Origin: Halorubrum halophilum
Lineage (GTDB): Archaea; Halobacteriota; Halobacteria; Halobacteriales; Haloferacaceae
Length of the DNA: 64,000 bases
Assembly (NCBI RefSeq): GCF_000739595.1
Contig: NZ_BBJP01000027.1
Location: 48,846-112,845, forward strand
Direction: 5' to 3'
Position 1 is the stretch's first letter; each line of letters begins with the position of its first letter. Both the position numbers and the translations under genes were made by a program. The notes beneath the pieces were generated by a model. It was given only the letters and a program-made list of their open reading frames with translations. It was not told the DNA's origin and ran no database searches. This document shows, in pieces, positions 55,906 through 64,000 of the stretch.

Positions 55906-57207
55906 TCAGACCGTGTGCTTCGCTTCCTCGGGGTCGTCGACGACCTCGACGCCGCGGTTGTTGACGGCGTGGGGATCGAGGCCGACCTCCTGGAGGAACT
56001 GCTTGTAGAGCCGCTCCGCGGTCTCGCCGTCCTTCTGCTTATCGCTGGCGTGGTCACACAGCTCGAGGATGTTCTCCGGCACGTCGTTCTCGTGGACGAT
56101 CCAGTGGTTGATCGTGTCCGAGAGCCGCCGGATGGGCGAGGTGAAGTGTCCGTAGATGTCGAAGTTGAGCGCGTGGTGGCCGCCGAAGGGGTCGTTCATG
56201 TACTTCGCGCGGGGCATCACCTTCAGCACGGCGCGCTGGATCTTGTTGAGCTGGCGGCCGGGCGACTCCTCTAAGGCGGCGTTGACCGCCTTCCGCGGGT
56301 CGTCGCCCCACGCGTCGCCGGGGATGGAGACCGAGTCGAGCTCTTGGATCTCTTTTAACGCCTCGTTCCACTGGTCGGGAGTCGGCTGCGGGTGGACGCG
56401 GTACATCGCCTCGACGCCGCGGTCCCACATCAGCGTGTGCGTGACCGCCTTGTTCGCCTTCAGCATCGACTCCTCGATGATGGTGTGCGCGCGGTCGCGG
56501 CGGGGGTTGAGAACGAGCGAGCCGTCCGCCTTGCGCTGTTCGTGCATGCGGTCGGCGAGTTCGAAGGCGAGCGCGTTCTCCTCGCCGAGGGGGAGGGAGG
56601 GGTCTTCGAGGCGGTTCTCACACTCCGAGTAGGTGAGCCGCTCGTCGGAGTTGATGACGGACTTGTAGATCTCGATGTCCTCGAAAGAGAGCGTCTCGTC
56701 GTCGATTTCCATCTCGACGGTGTGCGCGAGCCGGTCCTCGTTCGGGACGAGCGAGCAGACGGTCTCGGCCAGCACCGGCGGGAGCATGTGGATCGTGTAG
56801 TCGGGCAGGTAGACGGTGTTAGCCCGCTCGACCGCCTCCTCCCACATCGCGGTGTCGGGAGTGACGTAGTGGGTCACGTCGGCGATGTGGACCCACAGCC
56901 GGTAGGCGCCCTCCTCCCGCTCGATCGAGATGGCGTCGTCGAAGTCCTGCGCGTCGACGGGGTCGGTGGTCCACGTCGTCAGGTCGCGGAGGTCCTCCCG
57001 CTCGTCGATCTCGGCTTCGATCTCCTCGTACACGTCCTCGGTCCGGGTCTCCGCCTCGCGGAGGACCTCGCTCGGGAACTCGTCGCGGATCTCGAACTCC
57101 TCGAACAGCTCCTCCCGCTTCTCGGCGAGGCGGTCGGCCAGCTCCGGCGTGATCGTCACGGGACCCTGGTCCTCCGCGGACCCCGGTTTCGGCTCGTCGT
57201 CTGACAT
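55906..57207 (-). CDS. RNB-domain ribonuclease (RNase II/R family)
   Basis: A 433-residue archaeal RNB exonuclease. The catalytic acidic motif is TTDPVDAQDFDDAISIE (Asp82, Asp88, Asp90, Asp91). Further motifs are LWVHIADVTHYVTPDT, YTIHMLPPVLAETVCSLVPN and DPFGGHHALNFDIYGHFTSP then IRRLSD. It lacks the cold-shock and S1 domains of bacterial RNase R, which is normal for the short haloarchaeal form. It degrades single-stranded RNA from the 3' end. The start is ATG 57207. Confidence 0.93.
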   Translation of the reverse strand: MSDDEPKPGSAEDQGPVTITPELADRLAEKREELFEEFEIRDEFPSEVLREAETRTEDVYEEIEAEIDEREDLRDLTTWTTDPVDAQDFDDAISIEREEGAYRLWVHIADVTHYVTPDTAMWEEAVERANTVYLPDYTIHMLPPVLAETVCSLVPNEDRLAHTVEMEIDDETLSFEDIEIYKSVINSDERLTYSECENRLEDPSLPLGEENALAFELADRMHEQRKADGSLVLNPRRDRAHTIIEESMLKANKAVTHTLMWDRGVEAMYRVHPQPTPDQWNEALKEIQELDSVSIPGDAWGDDPRKAVNAALEESPGRQLNKIQRAVLKVMPRAKYMNDPFGGHHALNFDIYGHFTSPIRRLSDTINHWIVHENDVPENILELCDHASDKQKDGETAERLYKQFLQEVGLDPHAVNNRGVEVVDDPEEAKHTV

Positions 57208-57305
57208 ACCTCCACCAACGCGGGTCCGTTAGAAAGGCCTGTCGGGCGGGGAGACCTGCGCTCTGCGCGCGGCCGGGACGAGCGGCCGCGGACGCGAGAG
57301 CGGCC

Positions 57306-58169
57306 TCAAACGAGCGTCGCGATCGTCGGCGACAGCAGCAGGGCCCCGATGCCGAACGCGACGGCGCCGAGGAGGATCGGGATCGCCAACGGGCCGATCA
57401 GTCGGAGCGCGGTCGAGCGCGCTCTCGCGTCCGAGACGACGAACGGCGAGCCGCCCGCGATCCGCGATTTCACCTCGCCGACTGGCGCGTCCGGGAACGC
57501 CTCGCTGTCGCCGACGACCGTCACCTCGTCACCCGGGCGGAGCGTCCGCTGGACGTACCGGCGCCGCGGGTCGTCACCGATCGTGAGCGCTCCGATCTCG
57601 TACCCCGTCTCCGTGTCGTCGACCTCGTCGACCGCGTCGATGAACCCCCGAACGCGCTCGGGCGGCTCCTCGCCGGCGTCGAGCTTGACCTTCTCGGCGA
57701 CGTCGAGCGAGAACGTCGCCGCCGAGGGATCGACCCGGACACCGATCCCGCCGTCGTCGACCCGGAAGGGGACGCCGGCCTCGCCCCCGTCGATCGTGAC
57801 CCACGACTGGCCTTTCCCCTGACTGCGGAGCTCGGAGACGTCGTACTCGACGCAGAGGCACGGTTCGCCGCCGAACGGAGCGGGGAGCGTCTCGCCGTCG
57901 ACTTCGGCGGCGCGGCCCGTGACTCGGATCTGTCGCTCCGCGCCGTCGAGTTCGCCCGGACTCGTCGCCGTCGTTCGGAGGACTCGGACCGCGTTGACGG
58001 TGCCGCTCGCGCCGCGTGCGAGGAACGTGACGCCGAGGAGCAGCGCGCCGGCGCCGGCGGCGGTCGTGACGGGATCGACGGTGCTGATGGCGGTCGGGAC
58101 GGTTCCGTTGCCGTTGATCGCGGTCGGGACGAGGGCGGCAACCGCGGCCGCTATGTGGAGGGCGCACAT
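57306..58169 (-). CDS. GIDE-domain membrane protein
   Basis: A 287-residue protein with two N-terminal and two C-terminal hydrophobic segments flanking a central GIDE domain (RGFIDAV region; PFGGEPCLCVEYDVSELRSQ, GQSWVTIDGGEAGVPFRVDD, and RRYVQRTLRPGDEVTVVGDS). The same fold joins the RING finger in eukaryotic mitochondrial E3 ligase MULAN/GIDE, but here no RING is present, so ligase activity should not be assumed. It overlaps no gene; a zinc-ribbon protein lies 36 bases upstream on the same strand and may be co-transcribed. Confidence 0.88.
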   Translation of the reverse strand: MCALHIAAAVAALVPTAINGNGTVPTAISTVDPVTTAAGAGALLLGVTFLARGASGTVNAVRVLRTTATSPGELDGAERQIRVTGRAAEVDGETLPAPFGGEPCLCVEYDVSELRSQGKGQSWVTIDGGEAGVPFRVDDGGIGVRVDPSAATFSLDVAEKVKLDAGEEPPERVRGFIDAVDEVDDTETGYEIGALTIGDDPRRRYVQRTLRPGDEVTVVGDSEAFPDAPVGEVKSRIAGGSPFVVSDARARSTALRLIGPLAIPILLGAVAFGIGALLLSPTIATLV

Positions 58170-58205
58170 GCGTACGGTCGCGGTACCGAGCCCCGACTGG
58201 TAGAA

Positions 58206-58547
58206 TTATCGGTCGCGGTCCGAGCGGCCGCAGTCAGAGCGGCTTCCCGAGCCGCCCTCGCCGGTCCGGCCGTCGGCGTCGACCACGGCGTCGGCGTAGC
58301 GGTCGAGGAACTCCTCGCGAGAGAGCCCGTCCGACTCGATCGAGGTGATTAGCGATTCGAGCCCGTCGCGCGGCTGGTGACAGATCTCGTCGTCGCAGTC
58401 GGTACAGAGGTACTCGAACTCCTTGTCGCGCCGGTTCCAGCGGTTCCCCTCCTTGTCGTACTCGCGCGCGTCCTCGCGCAGCACGGAGTCGCCGCACGCG
58501 ATGCAGATCACCGTTCGCCGGTCCCGGCTCTTCCGGGAGCGCCACAT
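58206..58547 (-). CDS. haloarchaeal zinc-ribbon protein
   Basis: A 113-residue protein with two CxxC pairs, CIACGDSV and CTDCDDEIC, forming a likely zinc ribbon around residues 15-55. After this, a helix (LESLITSIESDGLSREEFLD) and a disordered Gly/Ser/Asp/Arg tail complete the protein. It is conserved in style among haloarchaea, function unknown. It lies just upstream of the GIDE-domain gene in the same direction. Confidence 0.78.
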   Translation of the reverse strand: MWRSRKSRDRRTVICIACGDSVLREDAREYDKEGNRWNRRDKEFEYLCTDCDDEICHQPRDGLESLITSIESDGLSREEFLDRYADAVVDADGRTGEGGSGSRSDCGRSDRDR

Positions 58548-58678
58548 ATCCGTTCCCTTGGGCCCGGCGTACTTAGCGTTTGGTGCGCGGCAGACGCCCG
58601 TCGGACGGAGAACGGCTTCGAACCGATCGGTCTCCGCCGAACTACACTACTAATACCGTGGGCCCGTTGTTCCCCGGT

Positions 58679-59158
58679 ATGCCGATCACGGAGTCAGACC
58701 TCCCGGGCGTCGGGAAAAAGTTCGAGATCGATCTCAGGGACGGCGAGATGATCGTCGTCATCCACAACACCGGGAAACGCGAGGTGTTCCGCCGGCCGGA
58801 CTCCGACGCCGACTCCGAGAAGGTGTTCGAGTTCGACGACGACCTCGCTCGGACGATCGGGTCGATCATCGAGGGGGCGTACTTCCAGCCGATCGAACCG
58901 GAGACGCAGGAGACGACGCTGCCGGGCGGCATCCTCCTGGAGTGGTACGAGCTGTACCCCGGCTCCCCGCTCATCGGCGAGACGTTGGAAAGCGCCGACA
59001 TCGGGAACCGGACCGGCCTCGCGATTGTCGCGATCCAGCGCGACGACGAGGTCATCGACAGTCCGGACGCCGATACCACTCTCCGCGAGGGCGACACGCT
59101 GATCGGGGTCGGGACGCCGGAGAACTGCGAGGCGTTCGAGGAAATTCTCACCGGATGA
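58679..59158 (+). CDS. KhtT-like antiporter regulatory subunit (RCK-C domain)
   Basis: A 159-residue cytosolic protein whose C-terminal half is a TrkA-C/RCK-C domain (SPLIGETLESADIGNRTGLA to REGDTLIGVGTPENCEAFEE). The N-terminal half (LPGVGKKFEIDLRDGEMIVV) matches regulatory subunits that gate K+/H+ antiporters of the KhtU type. The ATG at 58679 lies about 27 bases after a TATA-like ACTAATA. It precedes the antiporter gene by 48 bases, forming an operon. Confidence 0.9.
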   Translation: MPITESDLPGVGKKFEIDLRDGEMIVVIHNTGKREVFRRPDSDADSEKVFEFDDDLARTIGSIIEGAYFQPIEPETQETTLPGGILLEWYELYPGSPLIGETLESADIGNRTGLAIVAIQRDDEVIDSPDADTTLREGDTLIGVGTPENCEAFEEILTG

Positions 59159-59206
59159 GCGGCGGATTCCCCGCAAGTTCACCGACCGCCGCGGAGGTAC
59201 CGGCCG

Positions 59207-60436
59207 GTGGCTGACGCCCTCCTCGAACTGGGGATCATGTTCACGGCGATCGCGGGCGTCGGCGCGCTCGCGAATCGCCTCGGCCAGTCGGTGATCCCCT
59301 TCTACATCGTGAGCGGGATGGCGCTCAGCGAGTTCGTGCTCGGACGCCTCTCGCTGCCGGTGCTCGGGACTACGTATATCCCCGAGTCCGAGTTCATCGA
59401 GATCGGCGCGGAGCTCGGGATCGTCTTCCTCCTGTTTTTCCTCGGACTGGAGTTCAACCTCGACCGGCTGCTCGCCCGGCGGCGCCAGATCGGGATCGCC
59501 GGGACGATCGATCTGGCGAACTTCGGCGCCGGGCTCGTCCTCGGCTGGCTCGTCTTCGGCGCGTTCCTGCCCGCGTTCCTGATCGCCGGTATCGTGTACA
59601 TCTCCTCGTCGGCGGTGATCACGAAGTCGCTCATCGACCTCGGCTGGATCGCCAACGACGAGGCGGAGCCGATGCTCGGCACCCTCGTCTACGAGGACCT
59701 GTTCATCGCGGTGTACCTCGCGGTCGCGTCCGCGATCGCGCTCGGCGGCGGCGACGTGGGGGCGGCGGTTGTCGACATCGGGATCGCGATCGCGTTCATC
59801 CTCGCCCTCCTGGCGCTCGTGTGGTACGGCACGCCCGGGTTCGCCAAGCTCGTCGAGACCGACAACCGGGAGTTCGTCGCGCTCCGGTCGATCGCGGCCG
59901 TCGTGTTAGTCGCTGGCGGGGCACTCGCGCTCGGCGTCAGCGAGGCGGTCGCGGCCTTCTTCGTCGGGATGGCGTTCGCCTCGACGGAGTACGCCCACGA
60001 GATCGAGGCGCTGCTCGAACCCGTCCGCGACACGTTCGCGGCGGTGTTCTTCTTCTGGATCGGACTCGTCACCGACCCGCTGCTGTTCGGCGGAGTGGCG
60101 GCGCTCGTCGCGCTCGCGGTCGTCGTGACGACGCCGACGAAGTTCGTCACCGGCTTCCTCGCCGGGCGCGCGTTCGACCTCGACACCAAGCGGTCGACCC
60201 GCGTCGCGCTCGGGATGACCACCCGCGGGGAGTTCTCGCTGATCATCGCGACGATCGCAGTGACCGCGGGCCAGGCCGGCGCGTTCGACCCGGCGGTCGC
60301 GCAGACGATCAATGCGTTCGCGGTCGGCTACGTGCTCGTGATGGCGATCCTCGGCACGACGCTGATGCAGTACTCCGAGCCGTTCGAGTCGATCGCGACC
60401 TCGTGGCTGGATGGTGGCGAGGGTGATCGCTTATAA
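59207..60436 (+). CDS. cation:proton antiporter (CPA2, KefB/KhtU-like)
   Basis: A 409-residue membrane transporter with about twelve helices. The core motifs include FLLFFLGLEFNLDRLLARRR, SSSAVITKSLIDLGWIANDE and GMTTRGEFSLIIATIAVTAG. It probably expels K+ or Na+ in exchange for protons under control of the preceding RCK-C subunit. It starts at GTG 59207. The stop codon TAA (60434-60436) is part of the TTATAA motif that starts repeat copy E. Confidence 0.93.
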   Translation: MADALLELGIMFTAIAGVGALANRLGQSVIPFYIVSGMALSEFVLGRLSLPVLGTTYIPESEFIEIGAELGIVFLLFFLGLEFNLDRLLARRRQIGIAGTIDLANFGAGLVLGWLVFGAFLPAFLIAGIVYISSSAVITKSLIDLGWIANDEAEPMLGTLVYEDLFIAVYLAVASAIALGGGDVGAAVVDIGIAIAFILALLALVWYGTPGFAKLVETDNREFVALRSIAAVVLVAGGALALGVSEAVAAFFVGMAFASTEYAHEIEALLEPVRDTFAAVFFFWIGLVTDPLLFGGVAALVALAVVVTTPTKFVTGFLAGRAFDLDTKRSTRVALGMTTRGEFSLIIATIAVTAGQAGAFDPAVAQTINAFAVGYVLVMAILGTTLMQYSEPFESIATSWLDGGEGDRL

Positions 60437-60963
60437 GTCGCTGACGGCGAGTCGGCGGTGAATTCCTCCAAAGCCACTGTCGATCGCTTTTAAGTGACTC
60501 CTGACGGATCGACGGCGAACACCTCCAAAGCCCCAGTCGCGACGACTCGGAGGCCTTGCTGCGCTCCTCAGTCAGTCGCTTACGCTCCTTCCCTGCGGTG
60601 CTTGCTGCGGCCGCCTTCGTCTCTCCGGGAGACTCCGTCTCCCGTGCCCCCGCTCGCGTTGCTCGCGGGGATCACGACTGCCCCTTTGAGTCCCACCCCG
60701 CACCGCCGGAAGACGGTCACCTCGCTTCGTCGCCGGGCTTCGCCCGGCTGCCTGCGAGACCGTCGGTCTCGCAACGCTCGGCGCTGCGACTTCCGTGCTC
60801 CCGCTCGCTATCGCTCGCGGGACCGCAACCGCACGGCCTCACGCCTCCCCAGCCTCGTCGGTGGTCCTCCGCGTTGCTCCGGACCACCGACTCCCTCGCG
60901 TGTGCCCCTCGCGCCCTTATCAGGGCGCTCGGCGGCACGCCCCACCGCCTCGTTTATTTATAA
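60431..60963 (-). repeat. dispersed structured repeat, copy E (expanded)
   Basis: Leftward copy between the convergent antiporter and DUF302 genes, 533 bp and the longest of the five. It runs from TTATAA 60958-60963 to 60431-60436. Conserved blocks lie at 60678-60697 and 60520-60536. Hairpin III starts CAGTCGTGA paired with TCGCGACTG (one G-U) and has larger nested hairpins. About 130 extra bases sit between hairpin II and the conserved core. Two tail units are present, the outer with TCCAAAGCCACTG (about 60467-60479). Noncoding. Confidence 0.9.
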
Positions 60964-61015
60964 GCATTCGCCGTCGGTATCGAATTTACTTCTGAAATTC
61001 GCTGACAGCGGTCGC

Positions 61016-61462
61016 TTACTTCTCTAGCTCCGCGAACACGGCGTCGACCATCTCGCCGGTATCGCCGATGATCGCGTCCATCTCCTCGTCATCGGTCGGA
61101 AGCCCGAGGAGTCGGGCGATCTTCATGATCGAGACGTGGTAGACGACCTGCTCATCCGGCGACTCCTGCCGGACGATCATGTTACAGGGAAACAGGGCGC
61201 CGATCCGCTCGTCGGTGGCGTCGAGCGCGCGGTTCGCCATCTCGGGATTGCAGGCGCCGAGGACGTAGTAGGGGTCGCGGTCTGCATCCACCTTCTCGTT
61301 GAGCATGTCGGACGGGGAGAACTCCACGGGGATTCCGAACCCCTCGTCGAGGCACACTTCGCGGACGCGCTCGATCGCCGACTCGTGGTCAGTTTCGAGC
61401 GTCGTCTGCGTCTCGCCGTACTCCTCGGGGTCGAGTTCGTGCGGATCGAAGGGGATCGTCAT
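61016..61462 (-). CDS. DUF302 family protein
   Basis: A 148-residue soluble acidic protein. DUF302 features are present: TQTTLETDHESAIERVREVC, YYVLGACNPEMANRALDATD, IGALFPCNMIVRQESPDEQV. Members have a TT1751-like fold and unknown function, sometimes linked to metals or sulfur. Two conserved cysteines (in GACNPE and FPCNMI) are present. It starts at ATG 61462. Confidence 0.9.
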   Translation of the reverse strand: MTIPFDPHELDPEEYGETQTTLETDHESAIERVREVCLDEGFGIPVEFSPSDMLNEKVDADRDPYYVLGACNPEMANRALDATDERIGALFPCNMIVRQESPDEQVVYHVSIMKIARLLGLPTDDEEMDAIIGDTGEMVDAVFAELEK

Positions 61463-61573
61463 ACGCCGAATGCGCGTCGCCCGGACAAAAAGCCCGCGGC
61501 GGTCGGGAGACCGAACGGAAGAAGGCGGTGAGAGCGGAGCGAAAGCGGAAGGACGAAAGAGAGAACCGGACGG

Positions 61574-61870
61574 TTACTCGGTCGCGACCGGGCCGCGCCC
61601 GACGACCGCCTCGACCTCGGTCACGAACTCGCTCCGGCTCTCGAAGAGGGGAACGTCCGACTCTGCGAGCACGTCGTCGAGGTCCCGGGCGCCCTCGGGC
61701 GTCCGGATCGTCGCGTCGCCCTCCTGTGCGCGCAGGTCGCTGCGCTTCGCGGGCCACGTGAGCCGGGACGCGACGCGAGCGATCGGCTCGCCCGCCACGT
61801 CCGGCCCCTCGCCCAGCTCGACGGCCGGCTCCTCCGCCTCCTCCGCATCGGACTCGTCGGTGTCGCTCAT
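61574..61870 (-). CDS. small haloarchaeal protein (DUF5789-like)
   Basis: A 98-residue acidic protein. The core ASRLTWPAKRSDLRAQEGDA followed by RTPEGARDLDDVL matches my memory of the DUF5789 family in haloarchaea; function unknown. The N-terminus is a disordered acidic stretch. It is in the same direction as the DUF302 gene, 111 bases upstream of it. Confidence 0.8.
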   Translation of the reverse strand: MSDTDESDAEEAEEPAVELGEGPDVAGEPIARVASRLTWPAKRSDLRAQEGDATIRTPEGARDLDDVLAESDVPLFESRSEFVTEVEAVVGRGPVATE

Positions 61871-62060
61871 ACCCCGCGCTTTCGCTCCGGCGACACTAAT
61901 GGTTTCGATGCGAACCGGATCAGTTCACCCGAAATAATTCGGGACTAGGATTATGTGATCCGACAGTGTGTTTTGATTGGGATCACGCACACGACTCCCG
62001 CAACCGCGTGTCGGATCGGCGCGCGGGGTTCCCGCGTTGCTTTTTCGAGAACACTCGGCT

Positions 62061-63197
62061 TCACCGCCAGCCCCTGTCGGTGTCGTTCAGCCGCTCGCAG
62101 CCGCCTTCAGTGACGACGACGAGGTCCTCGATCCGACAGCCGAACCGCCCGTCGAGGTAGATTCCCGGTTCCACCGAAAAGACCATTCCCGGTTCCAGCT
62201 CCCGGTCGTTACCGGCCACGATGTACGGCTCCTCGTGAACGTCGAGCCCTACCCCGTGGCCGGTACGGTGGAAGAACTCGTCGCCGTACCCGGCGTCCTC
62301 GACGACCTCGCGGGCGGCTCGGTCGACCGCCTCGGCGGCGATTCCCGGTTCGACCGCGTCGACGGCGGCGGCCTGCGCCTCCCGGACCGTCTCGTGAACC
62401 CGCTCGTACTCGGTCGACGGCTCGCCGTCGAAGACGAGCGTCCGCGTCTGGTCGGAGGGGTAGCCGTCGACCCGCGTGCCGAAATCGAGCACGACGGGTT
62501 CGCCCGCCCGGATCTCGCGGTCGCCACAGCCGTGATGGGGCTTCGCCCCGTTCGGCCCCGCGCCGACGATCGTCCCGAAGGAAGTCCCTGCGCCCCCGTG
62601 GGCGGCCAGCCGGTCGGCGATCCGGTCGGCGAGGTCGCGCTCGGTCATCCCGACCGCGTCGGCGCCGAGGTCGCGGAGGTCCCGGACCGTCTCGTCGGCG
62701 GCCGCCGCGGCCGCGCGCATCGCGTCCAGCTCGGCCTCGTCCTTGCGCACGCGGAGGTCGGCGAGCGCCTCGCTCGCGAGTCCCCACTCCGTGTCGGGCG
62801 CGGCGGCCCGGAGGTCCTGCGTGAACGTCGCCCACATCGTGTCGTCGACGAGGAGCCGACCCTCGCGGAGCCCGAGGCCGCCGAGCAGCTCCCTGACGGC
62901 GGCGGTCGGGTCGTCGCCGTCGGCCCACGTCCGCACCGCGTCGACGGTGGTCTCCTCGCGAACCTGCGTCTCGTAGAGGGCCGGGACGAGGAGGGTCGGC
63001 TCGGTGGCGGTACCCGCGTCTGTAGTGCGGTCGCCCGCCGGCACGACGAGCAGGAGGTGTCGCTCGCCCGGCTCCTCGGCGAAGCCGGTGAGGTACTGGA
63101 GGTTCCGACTTGGGAAACAGACGAGCCCGTCGGCGCCGGTCTCCCGGAGCCGCGCCGCCGCGCGCTCGCGCCGTTCCGCGTGGATGTCTTCGGTCAC
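62061..63197 (-). CDS. M24-family peptidase (Xaa-Pro aminopeptidase/dipeptidase)
   Basis: A 378-residue metallopeptidase that removes or splits proline-containing peptides. The N-terminal creatinase-like domain (LVCFPSRNLQYLTGFAEEPG) precedes the pita-bread catalytic domain. Metal ligands are visible in VVLDFGTRVDGYPSDQTRT (two Asp), HRTGHGVGLDVHEEP (His), MVFSVEPGIYL (Glu) and GCRIEDLVVV (Glu). The ATG at 63197 has a TTATAA box 25-30 bases upstream. Confidence 0.94.
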   Translation of the reverse strand: MTEDIHAERRERAAARLRETGADGLVCFPSRNLQYLTGFAEEPGERHLLLVVPAGDRTTDAGTATEPTLLVPALYETQVREETTVDAVRTWADGDDPTAAVRELLGGLGLREGRLLVDDTMWATFTQDLRAAAPDTEWGLASEALADLRVRKDEAELDAMRAAAAAADETVRDLRDLGADAVGMTERDLADRIADRLAAHGGAGTSFGTIVGAGPNGAKPHHGCGDREIRAGEPVVLDFGTRVDGYPSDQTRTLVFDGEPSTEYERVHETVREAQAAAVDAVEPGIAAEAVDRAAREVVEDAGYGDEFFHRTGHGVGLDVHEEPYIVAGNDRELEPGMVFSVEPGIYLDGRFGCRIEDLVVVTEGGCERLNDTDRGWR

Positions 63198-63221
63198 GGT
63201 CGCACTCGGACCGGCGGTCGC

Positions 63222-63227
63222 TTATAA
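63222..63227 (-). promoter_or_regulatory. TATA box of the M24 peptidase gene
   Basis: TTATAA lies 25-30 bases before the peptidase ATG at 63197. It decides the start and explains a motif that otherwise looks like a dispersed-repeat end. Confidence 0.65.
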
Positions 63228-63293
63228 GTAGGCACTCGTTGCGGGGACGGCAAGCGCCGCATAACGATATGCGAAGCGGTCGCACGGATCGGT

Positions 63294-63437
63294 ATGAGCA
63301 TCCAGACGGAGTCGACGTTCGACTGTCCCGAGTGTGACGTGACCGCCCCCTCGGCGTCCGTGCCGTACGACGCCCTCGGCTACGCGGTCTGTCCGGTTTG
63401 CTCGCACGCGACGGCGCCGACGAGTGACGATTCCTGA
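63294..63437 (+). CDS. zinc-ribbon microprotein
   Basis: A 47-residue protein with two CxxC motifs (FDCPECDV and VCPVCSHA), spaced for a compact zinc beta-ribbon. It begins MSIQTESTFDCPECD. Small zinc-ribbon proteins of this kind are common in haloarchaea and are mostly uncharacterised. It is too short for ordinary gene calling but is clear from the cysteine layout. It is divergent from the M24 peptidase. Confidence 0.78.
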   Translation: MSIQTESTFDCPECDVTAPSASVPYDALGYAVCPVCSHATAPTSDDS

Positions 63438-63495
63438 GCGATCGAAACCGGCCGCAAACCGCGCCGCTTTAGCCGCGTCGCGCGCGCTCTCCGGT

Positions 63496-63726
63496 ATGCC
63501 CTGGTCACTGGGACGGGAGGACGACGTGATCACCGAGTGGGAGCGCTCCGACGGCTACGCGACGGTCCGGATCCGCGAGCGCGGCGACGGCGGGTTCGTC
63601 GCCCGCCTCGACGTGATGGAACAGGCCGACGACGAGTCGGCCTACGAGCGCGAGCGGTTCGACGACCGCGAGGCCGCGCTCGACCGCGCGGCGGCGTGGC
63701 GCGAGGCCCGCGACATCGACGACTGA
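63496..63726 (+). CDS. small conserved haloarchaeal protein
   Basis: A 76-residue acidic protein (start MPWSLGREDDVITEWERSDG). The pattern TVRIRERGDGGFVARLDVME suggests a small beta-sheet, followed by a helix (EAALDRAAAWREARDI). I do not recognise a named function. It lies between the zinc-ribbon microprotein and a lipoprotein gene, all in the same direction. Confidence 0.7.
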   Translation: MPWSLGREDDVITEWERSDGYATVRIRERGDGGFVARLDVMEQADDESAYERERFDDREAALDRAAAWREARDIDD

Positions 63727-63813
63727 CCGTTAGTATTGGGGTCACCAAAGCGTCTCGCGAGCACGACGCCGAGGAGCGTGGCTTTTTATTGTCGCTGCGG
63801 GTAGCAACCCATC

Positions 63814-63951
63814 ATGACCGAACGATCGCGTCGGGAGTGGCTGCGGGTGCTCGGTGCCGCGAGCACCGCGAGTGTCGCGGGACTGGCCGGCTGCTCCGCC
63901 CTCGACACCGGCGGATCCGGCGAAGACGACACGCCCGGGAACGGCGGGTTC
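63814..63951 (+). CDS. Tat lipoprotein, N-terminus only
   Basis: The first 46 codons of a secreted lipoprotein. A Tat signal (RSRREWLRVLGAASTASVAG) ends in a lipobox LAGC and is followed by the usual Gly/Asp-rich linker. A TTTTTATT box lies about 27 bases before the ATG. The reading frame enters a G/C homopolymer at 63952, so the rest is not recoverable here; function unknown. Confidence 0.75.
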
Positions 63952-64000
63952 GGGGGGGGGGGGGGGGGGGGGGGGGGAGAGGGGGGGGGCCCCCCCCCCC
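63952..64000. other. G/C homopolymer, probable assembly artefact
   Basis: About 38 G bases broken only by a short AGA, then about 11 C bases, end the window. This is not plausible as native coding sequence and looks like a low-quality contig end. Confidence 0.85.

Noticed and set aside
57306..58169. Calling the GIDE protein an E3 ubiquitin ligase
   Set aside because: No RING finger or ubiquitin-binding motif is present, so the common database label is not justified by the sequence.
63222..63227. TTATAA as a relic of the dispersed repeat
   Set aside because: It is correctly spaced as the TATA box of the M24 peptidase gene and no other repeat block is present.

Overview
This window is chromosomal DNA from a halophilic archaeon (class Halobacteria). 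The evidence is very high GC, strongly acidic predicted proteins, mostly leaderless genes with a TATA-like box 25-30 bases before the start codon, twin-arginine lipoproteins, and haloarchaeal marker genes (Sec61-beta, ribosomal protein L40e, CDP-archaeol synthase, RbkR-type riboflavin kinase). The style fits Halorubrum or a close relative, but this is an inference from memory, not a search.

Bases 1-42,100 are mostly core genome. They hold the 5' part of topA, an aldehyde dehydrogenase, a CbiX chelatase with its iron-sulfur partner, pheA, cysS, rpl40e, trxA, sec61-beta, pdxT-hisE, a large Tat lipoprotein, leuS, a multi-PAS histidine kinase, an Lhr-type helicase, a DUF99 protein, glycerate kinase, a family 4 uracil-DNA glycosylase, a phnDCE-type ABC transporter, hisH followed by hyuA-hyuB, carS, proline dehydrogenase, a DUF502 protein, ilvE and ribB-rbkR.

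A tRNA-Ala(CGC) gene at 42,108 is the integration site of an AT-richer element of about 4.9 kb (to 47,104). It is bounded by a 19-bp repeat of the tRNA 3' end and carries a tyrosine integrase at its far edge. Inside are mostly unrecognised and membrane genes, and a divergent promoter with paired 16-bp operators. Beyond the right att site are more partial copies of the tRNA end, an interrupted pilin-like pseudogene, a type IV pilin gene, an unknown DNA-binding-like protein and a gene-poor stretch, so this is a repeatedly used hotspot.

From 49,788 onward there is a Tat-exported ferritin-like protein with a glycosylation-site-rich tail, an MFS transporter, a universal stress protein that seems to start at ACG, an MmgE/PrpD protein, a second histidine kinase, an RNB ribonuclease, a GIDE-domain membrane protein with a zinc-ribbon neighbour, a KhtT/KhtU-like antiporter pair, and several small haloarchaeal proteins. 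The last ~49 bases are a G/C homopolymer run that looks like a contig-end artefact.

The most notable discovery is a family of five dispersed intergenic elements (about 7.6, 23.2, 26.6, 40.1 and 60.5 kb). Each has TTATAA-type ends and strictly conserved linker blocks. Each also has three long hairpins whose stem sequences differ between copies but remain complementary. This compensatory variation suggests a structured RNA (or a structured mobile DNA) that I cannot assign to any named family.
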